Shown: positions 9,001 through 16,555, counted from the first letter of the stretch. The stretch: 64,000 bases of DNA from Raineyella sp044508675 (GCA_044508675.1 JBIQHF010000006.1:83444-147443), one strand, 5' to 3'. Numbers and translations: made by a program. The notes: generated from the sequence alone by a model not told the origin.

Positions 9001-9680
9001 ACCTGGAGATGCGAGGCGCCGGCAACCTGCTCGGCGGCGAGCAGTCCGGGCACATCGCCGACGTCGGCTTCGACCTGTACGTCCGACTCGTCGGCGAGGC
9101 TGTGGCCGACTACCGCGGCGAGGGCGAGGCCGAGGCCGAGCCGGAGGCCCGGATCGAACTGCCCGTCGACGCCCACCTGCCCGAGGAGTACATCGGCTCG
9201 GAGCGGCTGCGCCTGGAGATGTACAGGACGATCGCCGAGGTGCGCTCCGACGCGGACATCGCCGAGGTCCGGGCCGAGCTGCTGGACCGTTACGGCCCGC
9301 TGCCCGAGCCGGTCGAGACCCTGCTCGAGGTCGCCGCCTTCCGGCTGCGCGCCAAGGCGGCCGGGCTGCGCGAGGTGATCGTGCAGGGGGCGAACGTACG
9401 GTTCTCCCCGGTGCAGCTGCCCGAGTCCCGCCAGCTCAAGCTGGCCCGGCTGTACCCGAAGAGCATCTACAAGGCGCCGGCCGGCCAGGTGCTGGTGCCG
9501 CGGCCGTCGACATCCCCGCTGGGCGGACGCCCGCTGCAGAACCGCGACCTGCTCGCCTGGGCCGACACCGTCGTCGCCGAGGTCCTGGCCCCGCGGACCC
9601 CGGCCAAGGCCCCCGGCGGCGGGGCCGATGCCGGATCCGGGGAGTCGACCCTGGCCGGGGCGGGGCCGTCCACCGCGTAG
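6024..9680 (+). CDS. mfd: Transcription-repair coupling factor Mfd
   Basis: ATP-driven DNA translocase that removes RNA polymerase stalled at lesions and recruits UvrA. With the GTG start at 6024 it has 1218 aa, close to the family size. Order: UvrB-like N-terminal module (about 1-330), RNA-polymerase-interacting CarD-like domain (about 510-580, starting near LEAGDPVVHDHHGVGRY), then the RecG-like helicase with Walker A GDVGYGKT near residue 671 and the DEEQ box IIDEEQRFG near 771, and a C-terminal TRCF domain. The box TACCGT ends 6 nt before the GTG, supporting a leaderless start; the frame is open back to 5952. Confidence 0.95.
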   Translation: MTEHETGKLAGILDLLGTEPTIAECVQDARAGVLHTCDITAPSSLRAFLAAQLTRRTDRTILLITSTYREAEEQHAALQALLGAGRAAYYPAWETLPHERLSPRSDTVGRRLEVLRRLAGKDVLPAPRIVVAPIRAVLQPQVAGLADITPVQLRRGEEYPIEDLTQALVDAAYLPADMVQRRGEFAVRGGIVDVFPPTEEHPIRVDFFGDTIEDLRYFMVADQRSTDREVEEVVCSPCRELLMTPQVRARAEALVADHPELTEMLDKIAQGLGAEGMESLAPALVDRMELLVDVLPPDALVLVADPELVRGRADDLVATSEEFLRAGWAAAASGGKAPIDLKASGYQPLGDVRARVLERGQSWWTLSPFAATPEEEHDVAAEALAHIAAGATPTRTIHARDAHSWAGDIERAVGEIAAAVRDGWRVVMSAEGSGTTRRLAELLAEHDVAARVVDDVVDTPTEDVVELVTTGIRHGFLVEDVRLAVWTAGDLSGSARTDRSERKMPARRRKAIDPLELEAGDPVVHDHHGVGRYVEMIQRTVAGATRDYMVIEYAASKRGQPGDRVFVPMEQLDQVTRYVGGETPVLDRMGGSDWAKRKSRARKAVKEIAGELVRLYAARQASKGFAFGADTPMQRELEDAFDYTETPDQLSAIDEVKRDMEQTVPMDRLICGDVGYGKTEIAVRAAFKAVMDSKQVAILVPTTLLVTQHYNTFSERYAGFPIRVAALSRFQTDKQAREVLDDLAAGKVDVIVGTHRLLSKEVVFKDLGLVIIDEEQRFGVEHKEQLKKLRMNVDVLAMSATPIPRTLEMAITGIREMSTIATPPEERHPVLTFAGAYDEGQVTAAIRRELLREGQVFFVHNRVQTIDAVAARIRELVPEARVVTAHGQMGERQLEQVMLDFWERRADVLVATTIVEAGLDIATANTLIVDRADRMGLSQLHQLRGRVGRSRERGYCYFLYPADKPLTQEAHDRLSTLAANTDIGAGMAIATKDLEMRGAGNLLGGEQSGHIADVGFDLYVRLVGEAVADYRGEGEAEAEPEARIELPVDAHLPEEYIGSERLRLEMYRTIAEVRSDADIAEVRAELLDRYGPLPEPVETLLEVAAFRLRAKAAGLREVIVQGANVRFSPVQLPESRQLKLARLYPKSIYKAPAGQVLVPRPSTSPLGGRPLQNRDLLAWADTVVAEVLAPRTPAKAPGGGADAGSGESTLAGAGPSTA

Positions 9681-9717
9681 GATCGACTCGGATCACCCAT
9701 CCTCGATCGGAGACATC

Positions 9718-10242
9718 ATGGCGCTTCGCGCACTGCCAGCCCTCGCTGTGGCGGGGACCCTCATCCTCACGTTGTCGGGTTGCGCAGGCGGCACCGGCTC
9801 CGATGCGGTCGTGATCGACGGCCGGCGGGTGTCGGTGGCAGAGGTGGAGACGACGGCCGACGCCGTCGCGGCCAGTGTCCGGGGGGAGGGCGGGGCGACG
9901 CTGCGCGACGAGCAGCTCGTCGTGGCCGCTCTGGTCTCCCAGGCCCTGGCCGAGGCCGCTGCCGAGCAGGCCGGCCAGTCGATCACCCCGGCCGACCGGT
10001 CCGCCGCCCTGGCATCGATCCCCGGCGGCTCCCAGATCGCCGAGGATCCCGAGGCCCGCCCGTACGCCGATGCCGTCGGTGACGTGGTGCATGTGGAGAA
10101 TGCCCTGGGTGCCGAGGCGATGGCGGCCCAGCAGGTCGGCACCAGCATCGAGGTGAACCCGCGCTACGGCACCTGGGACACCCAGCAGATGAGCCTGGTC
10201 ACCGGGACCGGTTCGCTCTCGCTGCCCGTTTCGGTGAACTGA
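9718..10242 (+). CDS. Lipoprotein, SurA N-terminal-domain-like
   Basis: A 174-aa exported lipoprotein with a hydrophobic signal and lipobox LSGC (Cys22), then a soluble helical domain (VVIDGRRVSVAEVETT) resembling the N-terminal chaperone part of SurA/PrsA-type proteins, with no parvulin domain visible. ATG 9718 is preceded by a CGGAGA-type site. It sits between mfd and mazG, where M. tuberculosis has a lipoprotein (LpqU) in the same neighbourhood, but the two are not obviously the same family. A role in envelope protein folding is inferred only. Confidence 0.75.
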   Translation: MALRALPALAVAGTLILTLSGCAGGTGSDAVVIDGRRVSVAEVETTADAVAASVRGEGGATLRDEQLVVAALVSQALAEAAAEQAGQSITPADRSAALASIPGGSQIAEDPEARPYADAVGDVVHVENALGAEAMAAQQVGTSIEVNPRYGTWDTQQMSLVTGTGSLSLPVSVN

Positions 10243-10248
10243 GCGTCG

Positions 10249-10923
10249 ATGGCCCCACGTGACGTCCCGGTCGCCGACCCCGACGCCGCCCATCCCCAAC
10301 TGGACCGCTTCATCGAGGTGATGGGCATCCTGCGCAGCGACTGCCCGTGGGACGCCGAGCAGAGCCACCACTCGCTGGTGCAGTACCTGGTCGAGGAGAC
10401 CATGGAGACGGTCGAGGCGATCGAGTCCGGTGACCCTGCGCACCTGCGTGAGGAGCTGGGCGACCTGCTGCTGCAGGTGGTCTTCCATGCAACCATCGCG
10501 GCCGAGGGGCCCGACGGGTTCGATATCGATGACGTGGCGCAGGCGGTGGCCGACAAGCTGATCACCCGTCACCCGTACGTCTTCGAGGCCGAGGAGGTCC
10601 CCGACGACCTCGATGCCACCTGGGAGCAGCGCAAGCGTCGGCTGAAGGGCCGCACCTCGACCCTCGAGGGCATCCCGCACCAGTTGTCGGCGATGCACCG
10701 GGCCAGCAAGGTCATCGGCCGCGCCGACTCCCACCGGGTGGACCTGGCCGGCCAGGGCTTCGACCTGTCGACCGAGGAGATCGGTGCCGACGAGCTGGGA
10801 CGTACGATCCTCGACCTGGTCAGCCGGGCCCGCGCCAGCGGGATCGACCCGGAGCAGGCGACGCGCCAGGCGCTGCGCGAGCTGGAGACGGCGATCATCC
10901 GCGCCGAGACCGACCCGTCCTAG
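10249..10923 (+). CDS. mazG: Nucleoside triphosphate pyrophosphohydrolase MazG
   Basis: Hydrolyses (d)NTPs to NMP and pyrophosphate, a housecleaning function. The MazG all-alpha fold is recognised by CPWD followed by the metal-binding EExxE (EETMETVEAIE) and LREELGDLLLQVVFH. The second half is shorter than in E. coli MazG (224 versus 263 aa), with KVIGRADSHRVD suggesting a degraded second domain. It starts 7 nt after the lipoprotein gene and is probably co-transcribed. The mfd-mazG-eno order is the standard actinobacterial arrangement. Confidence 0.92.
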   Translation: MAPRDVPVADPDAAHPQLDRFIEVMGILRSDCPWDAEQSHHSLVQYLVEETMETVEAIESGDPAHLREELGDLLLQVVFHATIAAEGPDGFDIDDVAQAVADKLITRHPYVFEAEEVPDDLDATWEQRKRRLKGRTSTLEGIPHQLSAMHRASKVIGRADSHRVDLAGQGFDLSTEEIGADELGRTILDLVSRARASGIDPEQATRQALRELETAIIRAETDPS

Positions 10924-10938
10924 GGCCCACGCGTGCCA

Positions 10939-10955
10939 CCCGGCGAAGAGCCGGG
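10939..10955 (+). terminator. Hairpin after mazG
   Basis: CCCGGC-GAAGA-GCCGGG forms a 6-bp GC stem with a 5-nt loop, 15 nt after the mazG stop. There is no T-run, as is usual in high-GC actinobacteria. It separates mazG from the eno promoter. Confidence 0.45.
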
Positions 10956-10985
10956 GGTGCGCGGTCCTCTCGGACCCCTAGTGTC

Positions 10986-10991
10986 TAGGCT
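10986..10991 (+). promoter_or_regulatory. Putative eno -10 box
   Basis: TAGGCT lies about 70 nt before the eno start codon, so eno has a short leader rather than a leaderless start. No strong -35 is visible. Confidence 0.4.
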
Positions 10992-11060
10992 GTTCCCAAG
11001 CATGATGGTCCGGTCCGTCCGGGCCCTCGCACGTCAGAGGCTGATCGAAAGGCAACCAAC

Positions 11061-12341
11061 GTGGCAAGCATCGAATTCATCGACGCCCGTGAGATTCTCG
11101 ACTCGCGCGGCAACCCGACGGTCGAGGTCGAGGTCATCCTCGACGACGACACCCAGGGCCGTGCCGACGTCCCCTCCGGCGCTTCCACCGGCCAGTTCGA
11201 GGCCGTCGAGCTGCGCGACGAGGACGAGGAGCGCTACCTCGGCAAGGGCGTCCTGAAGGCCGTTGAGAACGTGATCGAGCAGATCGGCCCGGAGCTCCTC
11301 GGTCTGGAGGCCTCTGAGCAGCGCATCGTCGACCAGGCCATGCTCGACCTGGACGGCACCCCGAACAAGGCCAAGCTGGGCGCCAACGCGATCCTCGGTG
11401 TCTCCCTGGCCACTGCGCACGCCGCCGCCGCCTCCGCCGGTCTGCCGCTCTACCGCTACGTCGGTGGCCCGTCCGCGCACCTGCTGCCGGTCCCGATGAT
11501 GAACATCCTCAACGGTGGCTCCCACGCCGACTCCAACGTCGACGTCCAGGAGTTCATGATCGCCCCGATCGGTGCGACGTCCTTCCGTGAAGCCCTCGAG
11601 TGGGGTGCCCGCGTCTACCACAACCTCAAGAAGGTCCTCAAGAACAAGGGCCTGTCGACCGGTCTGGGCGACGAGGGTGGCTTCGCGCCGAACCTGGAGT
11701 CCAACGTCGCTGCGCTGGAGCTGATCGCCGAGGCCATCGAGGCTGCCGGCCTGAAGACGGGCGAGGACGTCGCGATGGCGCTGGACGTCGCCGCCTCCGA
11801 GTTCCACCAGAACGGCAAGTACACGTTCGAGGGCACCGAGAAGACCGCCGAAGAGATGACGGCGATCTACACCGAGTGGTGCGAGCGCTTCCCGATCGTC
11901 TCCATCGAGGACCCGCTGGACGAGGAGGACTGGGAGGGCTGGAAGACCATCACCGCCCAGCTCGGTGACAAGGTCCAGCTGGTCGGCGACGACCTGTTCG
12001 TCACCAACGTCGAGCGCCTGCAGCGTGGCATCGACGAGAAGGCCGCCAACGCCCTGCTGGTCAAGGTGAACCAGATCGGCACGCTGACCGAGACCCTCGA
12101 CGCCGTCGAGCTGGCCCACCGCAACGGTTTCCACACGATGATGTCGCACCGCTCCGGTGAGACCGAGGACGTCACGATCGCCGATCTGGCCGTCGCCTGC
12201 GGGTGTGGCCAGATCAAGACCGGCGCCCCCGCCCGCACCGATCGCGTCGCGAAGTACAACCAGCTGCTCCGCATCGAGGAGGAGCTGGACGAGGCCGCCC
12301 GCTACGCCGGCCGCAGCGCCTTCCCGCGTTTCCAGGCCTGA
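11061..12341 (+). CDS. eno: Enolase (phosphopyruvate hydratase)
   Basis: Glycolytic and gluconeogenic enzyme interconverting 2-phosphoglycerate and phosphoenolpyruvate with Mg2+. The 426-aa length is typical. Visible signatures are NGGSHADSNVDVQEF, metal ligands in LDVAASEF, EDPLDEEDW and GDDLFVTN, the catalytic Lys in LLVKVNQIGT, and HRSGETED. The start is GTG 11061, followed by the usual enolase N-terminus (IEFIDAREILDSRGNPTVE). It is strongly codon-biased (GTC, CTG, GGC), consistent with high expression. It is preceded by its own promoter and followed by ftsB. Confidence 0.97.
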   Translation: MASIEFIDAREILDSRGNPTVEVEVILDDDTQGRADVPSGASTGQFEAVELRDEDEERYLGKGVLKAVENVIEQIGPELLGLEASEQRIVDQAMLDLDGTPNKAKLGANAILGVSLATAHAAAASAGLPLYRYVGGPSAHLLPVPMMNILNGGSHADSNVDVQEFMIAPIGATSFREALEWGARVYHNLKKVLKNKGLSTGLGDEGGFAPNLESNVAALELIAEAIEAAGLKTGEDVAMALDVAASEFHQNGKYTFEGTEKTAEEMTAIYTEWCERFPIVSIEDPLDEEDWEGWKTITAQLGDKVQLVGDDLFVTNVERLQRGIDEKAANALLVKVNQIGTLTETLDAVELAHRNGFHTMMSHRSGETEDVTIADLAVACGCGQIKTGAPARTDRVAKYNQLLRIEEELDEAARYAGRSAFPRFQA

Positions 12342-12372
12342 TGAACGGCCCTGATCGGCCACACTGGACGGC

Positions 12373-12978
12373 ATGACGGATCAGGGACAGCAGCAGACGG
12401 GAGCCGGACCGGACCGAGGGAATCCCCAGGACCGGCCCGGCTCCCGCGTCTCTTCCCCCGAGCAACCGGAGGAGGGCCAGCAGCCGCGCCTGGCGCAGCC
12501 CAGCGCGGCGATCCGGATCGTGGTCTTCGTCACGGTGCTCGGGGTCCTGCTGCTTTCCGGTGCGGCCAGCCTGCAGGTCTACTTCCGCCAGCAGCGCCAG
12601 CTGGCCGAGGCGCGTGCCTCCATCACCGAGCACCAGCAGGCGATCTCGGACCTCGACCGCCGGGCCAGGCAGTGGGACGACCCCGCGTACGTGGAGCAAC
12701 AGGCCCGCGAGCGGTTCGGCTGGGTGATGCCGGGGGAGACCGGCTACCGGGTGATCGGCCCGGACGGCAAGCCGATCGAGGGGGCCCGGCTGGACAACAC
12801 CCGGTCCGACCAGGAGATCCCGGCCGCCGATGCCTGGTGGATGAAGCTGTGGAGCAGCACCAGGACGGCCGACCGACCGTTGCCGACCGATGTCCCGGTC
12901 GGTGAGCCGTTGCCCGAGGCGAGCCCGACGCCGACCATGGGGACGTCGCCCGGTCCGTCGTCGAGCCCCACCCCCTGA
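12373..12978 (+). CDS. FtsB/DivIC family septum formation initiator
   Basis: A small bitopic cell-division protein. A 50-residue Pro/Gln-rich cytoplasmic N-terminus precedes one membrane segment (VVFVTVLGVLLLSGAASL, about 52-70). A coiled coil follows (RQQRQLAEARASITEHQQ, about 73-110), then the DivIC signature DPAYVEQQARERFGWVMPGE and a Pro/Ser-rich tail. In this family the coiled coil pairs with FtsL/FtsQ at the septum. ATG 12373 has CACACT ending 7 nt upstream (leaderless pattern). The eno-ftsB-DUF501-ppx order supports the call. Confidence 0.88.
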   Translation: MTDQGQQQTGAGPDRGNPQDRPGSRVSSPEQPEEGQQPRLAQPSAAIRIVVFVTVLGVLLLSGAASLQVYFRQQRQLAEARASITEHQQAISDLDRRARQWDDPAYVEQQARERFGWVMPGETGYRVIGPDGKPIEGARLDNTRSDQEIPAADAWWMKLWSSTRTADRPLPTDVPVGEPLPEASPTPTMGTSPGPSSSPTP

Positions 12979-13025
12979 CCGGGACGGCGCCGGTCCGGGC
13001 GGCGCAGCGTGGGAGACTGGGCCCC

Positions 13026-13541
13026 ATGGTCGAACCGATGAGCCCCCAGGACGAGCAGGTGATCACCGAGCAACTCGGCAGGATGCCCCGCGGGGTGGTC
13101 GGCGTGGCCTGGCGGTGCCCTTGCGGCAAGCCCGGCGTGGTCGCCACCGCCCCCCGGCTGCCTGACGGTACGCCGTTCCCGACCACCTACTACCTGACCT
13201 GCCCGCGAGCCGTCTCCGCCTGTTCGACGCTCGAGGCGTCGGGCCTGATGACCGAGATGACCGACCGGCTGGACACCGATCCGCACCTGGCCGCCGCCTA
13301 CCGTCAGGCGCACGAGGCGTACCTCGCCGACCGCGAGGAGCTCGGCCACGTCGAGGAGATCGAGGGCATCAGCGCCGGTGGCATGCCCACCCGGGTCAAG
13401 TGCCTGCACGTGCTGGCCGGGCACTCGCTGGCCGCCGGACCGGGGGTCAACCCGTTCGGTGACGAGACACTGGCCGCGCTGGGGGAGTTCTGGACCCGGC
13501 CGTGCCTGGAGGACACCGCCGACCAGTGGGCCGAGGACTGA
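13026..13541 (+). CDS. DUF501 domain protein
   Basis: The 171 aa match the DUF501 family, always found between the DivIC-like gene and ppx in actinobacteria. Conserved parts visible are GRMPRGVVGVAWRCPCGKPGV, FPTTYYLTCPRA and TRVKCLHVLAGHSLAAGPGVNPFGDE. The paired CPC and CPR cysteines with GRMPRG could bind a metal or nucleotide; no function is established. ATG 13026 has GAGACT ending 7 nt upstream. Its TGA overlaps the ATG of ppx by one base, implying translational coupling. Confidence 0.9.
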   Translation: MVEPMSPQDEQVITEQLGRMPRGVVGVAWRCPCGKPGVVATAPRLPDGTPFPTTYYLTCPRAVSACSTLEASGLMTEMTDRLDTDPHLAAAYRQAHEAYLADREELGHVEEIEGISAGGMPTRVKCLHVLAGHSLAAGPGVNPFGDETLAALGEFWTRPCLEDTADQWAED

Positions 13542-14497
13542 TGCGGGCTGCCGGGATCGACTGTGGCACCAACTCGCTGCGATTGCTGTTGGTTGAGTCC
13601 GATGGCCCGGACGCGCCGGTCCGTGAGCTCAGCCGTCAGTTGCGGATCGTACGCCTGGGGGAGGGGGTCGACGCGACCGGCGCGTTCTCCGCTGCGGCCC
13701 TGGAGCGGGCATTCGCCGTGCTCGACGAGTACGCCCGGCTGATCCACGAGGCCGGCGTCGAGCCGGCACGCATCCGCATGGTCGCGACGTCGGCGGCCCG
13801 GGACGTGCGCAACCGCGACGCCTTCAGTGCAGGCGTCCGGGACCGCCTCGGTGTCGAGCCGCAGGTCATCCCGGGTGCCGAGGAGGCCGAGTTGTCCTTC
13901 GCCGGGGCACTGGCCGGGCTGCACGCCGCGGGCGTGTCGGTCGACGGGCCGGTACTGGTCACCGACGTCGGCGGCGGGTCCACCGAGTTCGCCGTCGGCG
14001 ACCCGGACGGCACGCTGCGCCAGGCCACGTCACTGGACATCGGATCGGTGCGCCTGCGCGAGCGGTCCATGCCGGGCGACCCGCCGGAGCCGGCGCAGTT
14101 GCGCGCCACTCGCGACATCATCGACACGGCCCTGGACGACAGCGGGATCGACTTCGGTGCGGTGCGTGAGTGGGTCGGTGTCGCGGGGACGGTGACGTCG
14201 GTGCTGGCCGCGCACCTGGAGTTGCCGGCCTACGACCGGGAGGCGGTGCACGGCGCCCGGATGTCCCTGCCGGCGGTGCAGGAGATCGCCGACCGGTTCT
14301 GTGCCCGGACGGTCGAGGAGCTCAGCCTGATCCCGTCACTGCACCCGCTGCGGGCCCAGGTCATCTCCGCCGGGGCGGTCATCCTGGAGCGGATCTCGCG
14401 CCGGCTCGACGTTCCGGGCCTGCTGGCCTCCGAGACCGACATCCTGGACGGTGTCGCCGCCCGCGCGCTGGCCGGCGGCATGCAGGTGTCCGGCTGA
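13541..14497 (+). CDS. ppx: Ppx/GppA family exopolyphosphatase
   Basis: ASKHA-fold phosphatase of 318 aa, the short single-module form known in mycobacteria (Rv1026 type), acting on short polyphosphate and/or pppGpp. Phosphate-loop motifs are GIDCGTNSLRLL at the N-terminus and VTDVGGGSTEF near residue 150. The C-terminal helical domain found in E. coli Ppx is absent. The start at ATG 13541 overlaps the DUF501 stop. Linkage with DUF501 is conserved, suggesting a shared but unknown process. Confidence 0.92.
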   Translation: MRAAGIDCGTNSLRLLLVESDGPDAPVRELSRQLRIVRLGEGVDATGAFSAAALERAFAVLDEYARLIHEAGVEPARIRMVATSAARDVRNRDAFSAGVRDRLGVEPQVIPGAEEAELSFAGALAGLHAAGVSVDGPVLVTDVGGGSTEFAVGDPDGTLRQATSLDIGSVRLRERSMPGDPPEPAQLRATRDIIDTALDDSGIDFGAVREWVGVAGTVTSVLAAHLELPAYDREAVHGARMSLPAVQEIADRFCARTVEELSLIPSLHPLRAQVISAGAVILERISRRLDVPGLLASETDILDGVAARALAGGMQVSG

Positions 14498-14526
14498 GCG
14501 GCGGGGGAGCGTACGATCCGGAGACG

Positions 14527-14599
14527 GCCCTCGTAGCCCAATGGCAGAGGCAGGCGGCTTAAACCCGCTTCAGTATGGGTTCGAATCCCATCGGGGGCA
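14527..14599 (+). tRNA. tRNA with UAA anticodon (nominally Leu), class-I size
   Basis: A cloverleaf can be drawn by hand. The acceptor stem is GCCCTCG/CGGGGGC, the anticodon stem GGCGG/CCGCT with loop CTTAAAC (anticodon TAA at 14560-14562), the T arm ATGGG-TTCGAAT-CCCAT, the discriminator A, and only CC of CCA is encoded. The variable loop is just 5 nt (14570-14574). The D stem is only about three pairs. Bacterial tRNA-Leu normally has a long variable arm, so the isotype needs confirmation even though anticodon and discriminator A73 fit Leu. It starts 29 nt after ppx. Confidence 0.8.
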
Positions 14600-14658
14600 C
14601 CGAGGTGGCGAGGTCCGCACCTTGCCCCATCGTGGAGTGGCTCCCAGCCGCCAGGGGC

Positions 14659-14961
14659 TCAGGGTCGTGCCGGATCGGCAGAAGTCTCCGGCGGCCTCTC
14701 CGGTGCCGCCTCCTCTACCTTCCGCGACCGGAACCGCTGCTGGGCCCCTTGCTTGGTCAGGCCGTACACCGCACCGATCTTCGACCAGGAGACACCCTCG
14801 GCGCGTGCCTCGAGCACGGCCGCCTCCTCGAGTGCCTCGGTCGATGCCCGGACGGCACGGGCCGCGGCCAGCAACTCCTTGCCTCCGGTGGCCCGATCGA
14901 AATCGCTGAGGGCAGCGTCGAGGTCCCGACGGCTGTCGTCCAGTCGGCTGACCTTGCTCAT
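14659..14961 (-). CDS. Small helix-turn-helix protein
   Basis: A 100-aa protein: an N-terminal helical region (about 5-50, Arg/Glu/Ala-rich) and then a helix-turn-helix-like segment at about 52-77, VSWSKIGAVYGLTKQGAQQRF, resembling the small actinobacterial HTH proteins. The tail is Pro-rich. The ATG at 14961 has TAGGAT ending 6 nt upstream (leaderless pattern). Its -35 region overlaps a set of TTGAC/GTCAA half-sites, so autoregulation is likely. It is divergent from a lysine-rich micro-ORF. The real target is unknown. Confidence 0.75.
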   Translation of the reverse strand: MSKVSRLDDSRRDLDAALSDFDRATGGKELLAAARAVRASTEALEEAAVLEARAEGVSWSKIGAVYGLTKQGAQQRFRSRKVEEAAPERPPETSADPARP

Positions 14962-14993
14962 GGCCTCATCCTACGACACGCGGCAACAGGAAG

Positions 14994-15043
14994 TTGACGA
15001 CCACGTCAATCCGTGGTTGACTCTTCGTCAATCAGTAGTTGAC
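14994..15043. promoter_or_regulatory. Phased operator array TTGAC/GTCAA
   Basis: Five half-sites alternate in orientation: TTGAC 14994, GTCAA 15005, TTGAC 15017, GTCAA 15027, TTGAC 15039. Start-to-start spacings are 11, 12, 10 and 12 nt, about one helical turn. Read another way, an 18-bp palindromic unit CGTCAATCNGTNGTTGAC occurs at 15004-15021 and 15026-15043 with a 22-bp period. The first site overlaps the -35 region of the divergent HTH gene, the rest lie before the lysine-rich ORF. This looks like cooperative repressor binding. Confidence 0.6.
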
Positions 15044-15061
15044 GATCGAGGAGGTGCGGAG

Positions 15062-15133
15062 ATGGCGAAGAATAAGTCGAAGAAGAAGGACGACAAGAAG
15101 AACAAGAAGTCCAAGAAGTCGAAGAAGAAGTAG
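15062..15133 (+). CDS. Lysine-rich 23-residue peptide
   Basis: A 23-codon ORF in which 14 residues are Lys (MAKNKSKKKDDKKNKKSKKS and so on), mainly AAG codons. A good Shine-Dalgarno GAGGAGG (about 15048-15054) lies 7 nt before the ATG. It has no membrane segment. It is not the actinobacterial ribosomal peptide bL37, which is Arg-rich with a different pattern. It could bind nucleic acid or polyphosphate, or be untranslated chance sequence; the operator array and ribosome-binding site favour translation. Confidence 0.5.
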   Translation: MAKNKSKKKDDKKNKKSKKSKKK

Positions 15134-15176
15134 AACGTTCTTCCACCCGCCCGGGGGCTTGCCGGGAGTCATTTGC

Positions 15177-15210
15177 GATGGGCGCCACGGCAACTGCTGC
15201 GGCGCCCATC
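15177..15210 (+). terminator. Hairpin after the lysine-rich ORF
   Basis: GATGGGCGCC (15177-15186) and GGCGCCCATC (15201-15210) form a 10-bp stem with a 14-nt loop, 43 nt after the small ORF and before the next promoter. No T-run is present. Confidence 0.55.
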
Positions 15211-15268
15211 AATGTCTGCGGGACGCTGCCCGGTTCCCCGGCCGGCCGGCACCTGACAGGATCGGGCC

Positions 15269-16531
15269 ATGGCAGACGAGGAACCCGGCCGGCCCACCCG
15301 TGCCGTACGCCGTGCCCGGGGCGCCGTTGCCGCGCTGTTCTTCACCAACGGGGCCGTCTTCGCCAACCTCGTCCCCCGCTACCCGCAGATCAAGGCCGCA
15401 CTGGACCTGGACAATGCGACGTACGGCCTGGCGGTCGCAGCCTTTCCCGCCGGGGCGATCGTCGCCGGGCTCGGCGCCGCGCCGCTGATCCGCCGCTTCG
15501 GGTCCGCCACAGTCGCTGCGACCGGGATGATCCTCACCGCCCTCGGCGTGCTCGTCGCCGGCACCGCCCCCACGGTCCTTGTCTTCGCCGCCGGACTGTT
15601 CGTGGGCGGTGCGATGGACGCGATCACCGATGTCGCCCAGAACGCCCACGGGCTGCGGGTGCAGCGCGGCTACGGGCGCTCGATCATCAACTCCTTCCAC
15701 GCCGTCTGGTCCATCGGCGCGGTCGTTGGCGGGGCCATGGCCGGCGGTGCGATCGCCCTGGGCCTTCCCCTGGCGGTGCACCTGGGCCTGTCGGCCGCCC
15801 TGTTCTCGGTGGTCAGCCTGGTTGCCCTGCGCTTCTGCCTGCGCGGTCCGGACCGCGACGCCGCGCCGGCGCCCGGCCTCGACACCGTACGGCCCAGCGA
15901 GGCGGCCGGCGGATCGGAGCGGCGGCCGCACCACTCACCGGTGCCTCCGCGGGTCGTGCTGGTCCTCGTCGCCCTGGTCCTGATCGCCATCGCGGACACC
16001 CTGGTGGAGGACGTCGGCGGGACCTGGGCCACGCTCTACCTGTCCGAAGGGCTGGGGGCGCCGGCGACGATCGCGGTCAGTGGCTACGTCGCACTGGTCG
16101 GCGCGCAGTTCATCGGCCGGGTGTTCGGTGACCGGTTCGTCGACCGGTTCGGGCAGCGGGCCGTCGCCCGGGCAGGCGGCCTGCTCGTCACCGTGGGGAT
16201 GGGGCTGGCGCTGGCCTTCCCCAGCGTCCCGGGCACGATCCTCGGGTTCGCCGCGGCCGGTTTCGGGGTGGCGACGCTGATCCCGGGAGTGATGCACCAG
16301 GCCGATGAACTGCCCGGGCTGAACCACGGGACCGGTCTGACCATCGTGTCCTGGCTGATGCGGCTGGGGTTCCTGCTGTCCCCGCCGGTCGTCGGCCTGG
16401 TCGCCGACGCCACGTCGTTGCGCGCCGGCCTGCTCGTGGTCCCGCTCGCCGGCCTCGTGGTGGTTCTGCTGGCCGGGGTGCTCCAGGGACGTACGCTGCC
16501 GGCCGCACCAGCCGGACGGGACGGCAGGTGA
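15269..16531 (+). CDS. MFS transporter
   Basis: A 420-aa polytopic protein with about 12 membrane segments and a cytoplasmic loop of roughly 40 residues in the middle (after LRFCLRGPDRD). An N-terminal motif AALFFTNGAVFANLVPRYPQIK and the repeated VGAQFIGRVFGDRFVDRFG resemble the fucose-permease/YbjJ-like MFS subgroup. The substrate is unknown. ATG 15269 has CAGGAT ending 6 nt upstream (leaderless pattern). It is convergent with the next gene and not part of an obvious operon. Confidence 0.82.
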   Translation: MADEEPGRPTRAVRRARGAVAALFFTNGAVFANLVPRYPQIKAALDLDNATYGLAVAAFPAGAIVAGLGAAPLIRRFGSATVAATGMILTALGVLVAGTAPTVLVFAAGLFVGGAMDAITDVAQNAHGLRVQRGYGRSIINSFHAVWSIGAVVGGAMAGGAIALGLPLAVHLGLSAALFSVVSLVALRFCLRGPDRDAAPAPGLDTVRPSEAAGGSERRPHHSPVPPRVVLVLVALVLIAIADTLVEDVGGTWATLYLSEGLGAPATIAVSGYVALVGAQFIGRVFGDRFVDRFGQRAVARAGGLLVTVGMGLALAFPSVPGTILGFAAAGFGVATLIPGVMHQADELPGLNHGTGLTIVSWLMRLGFLLSPPVVGLVADATSLRAGLLVVPLAGLVVVLLAGVLQGRTLPAAPAGRDGR

Positions 16532-16555
16532 CCACCCGCTCAGCCACCCAGCCGC

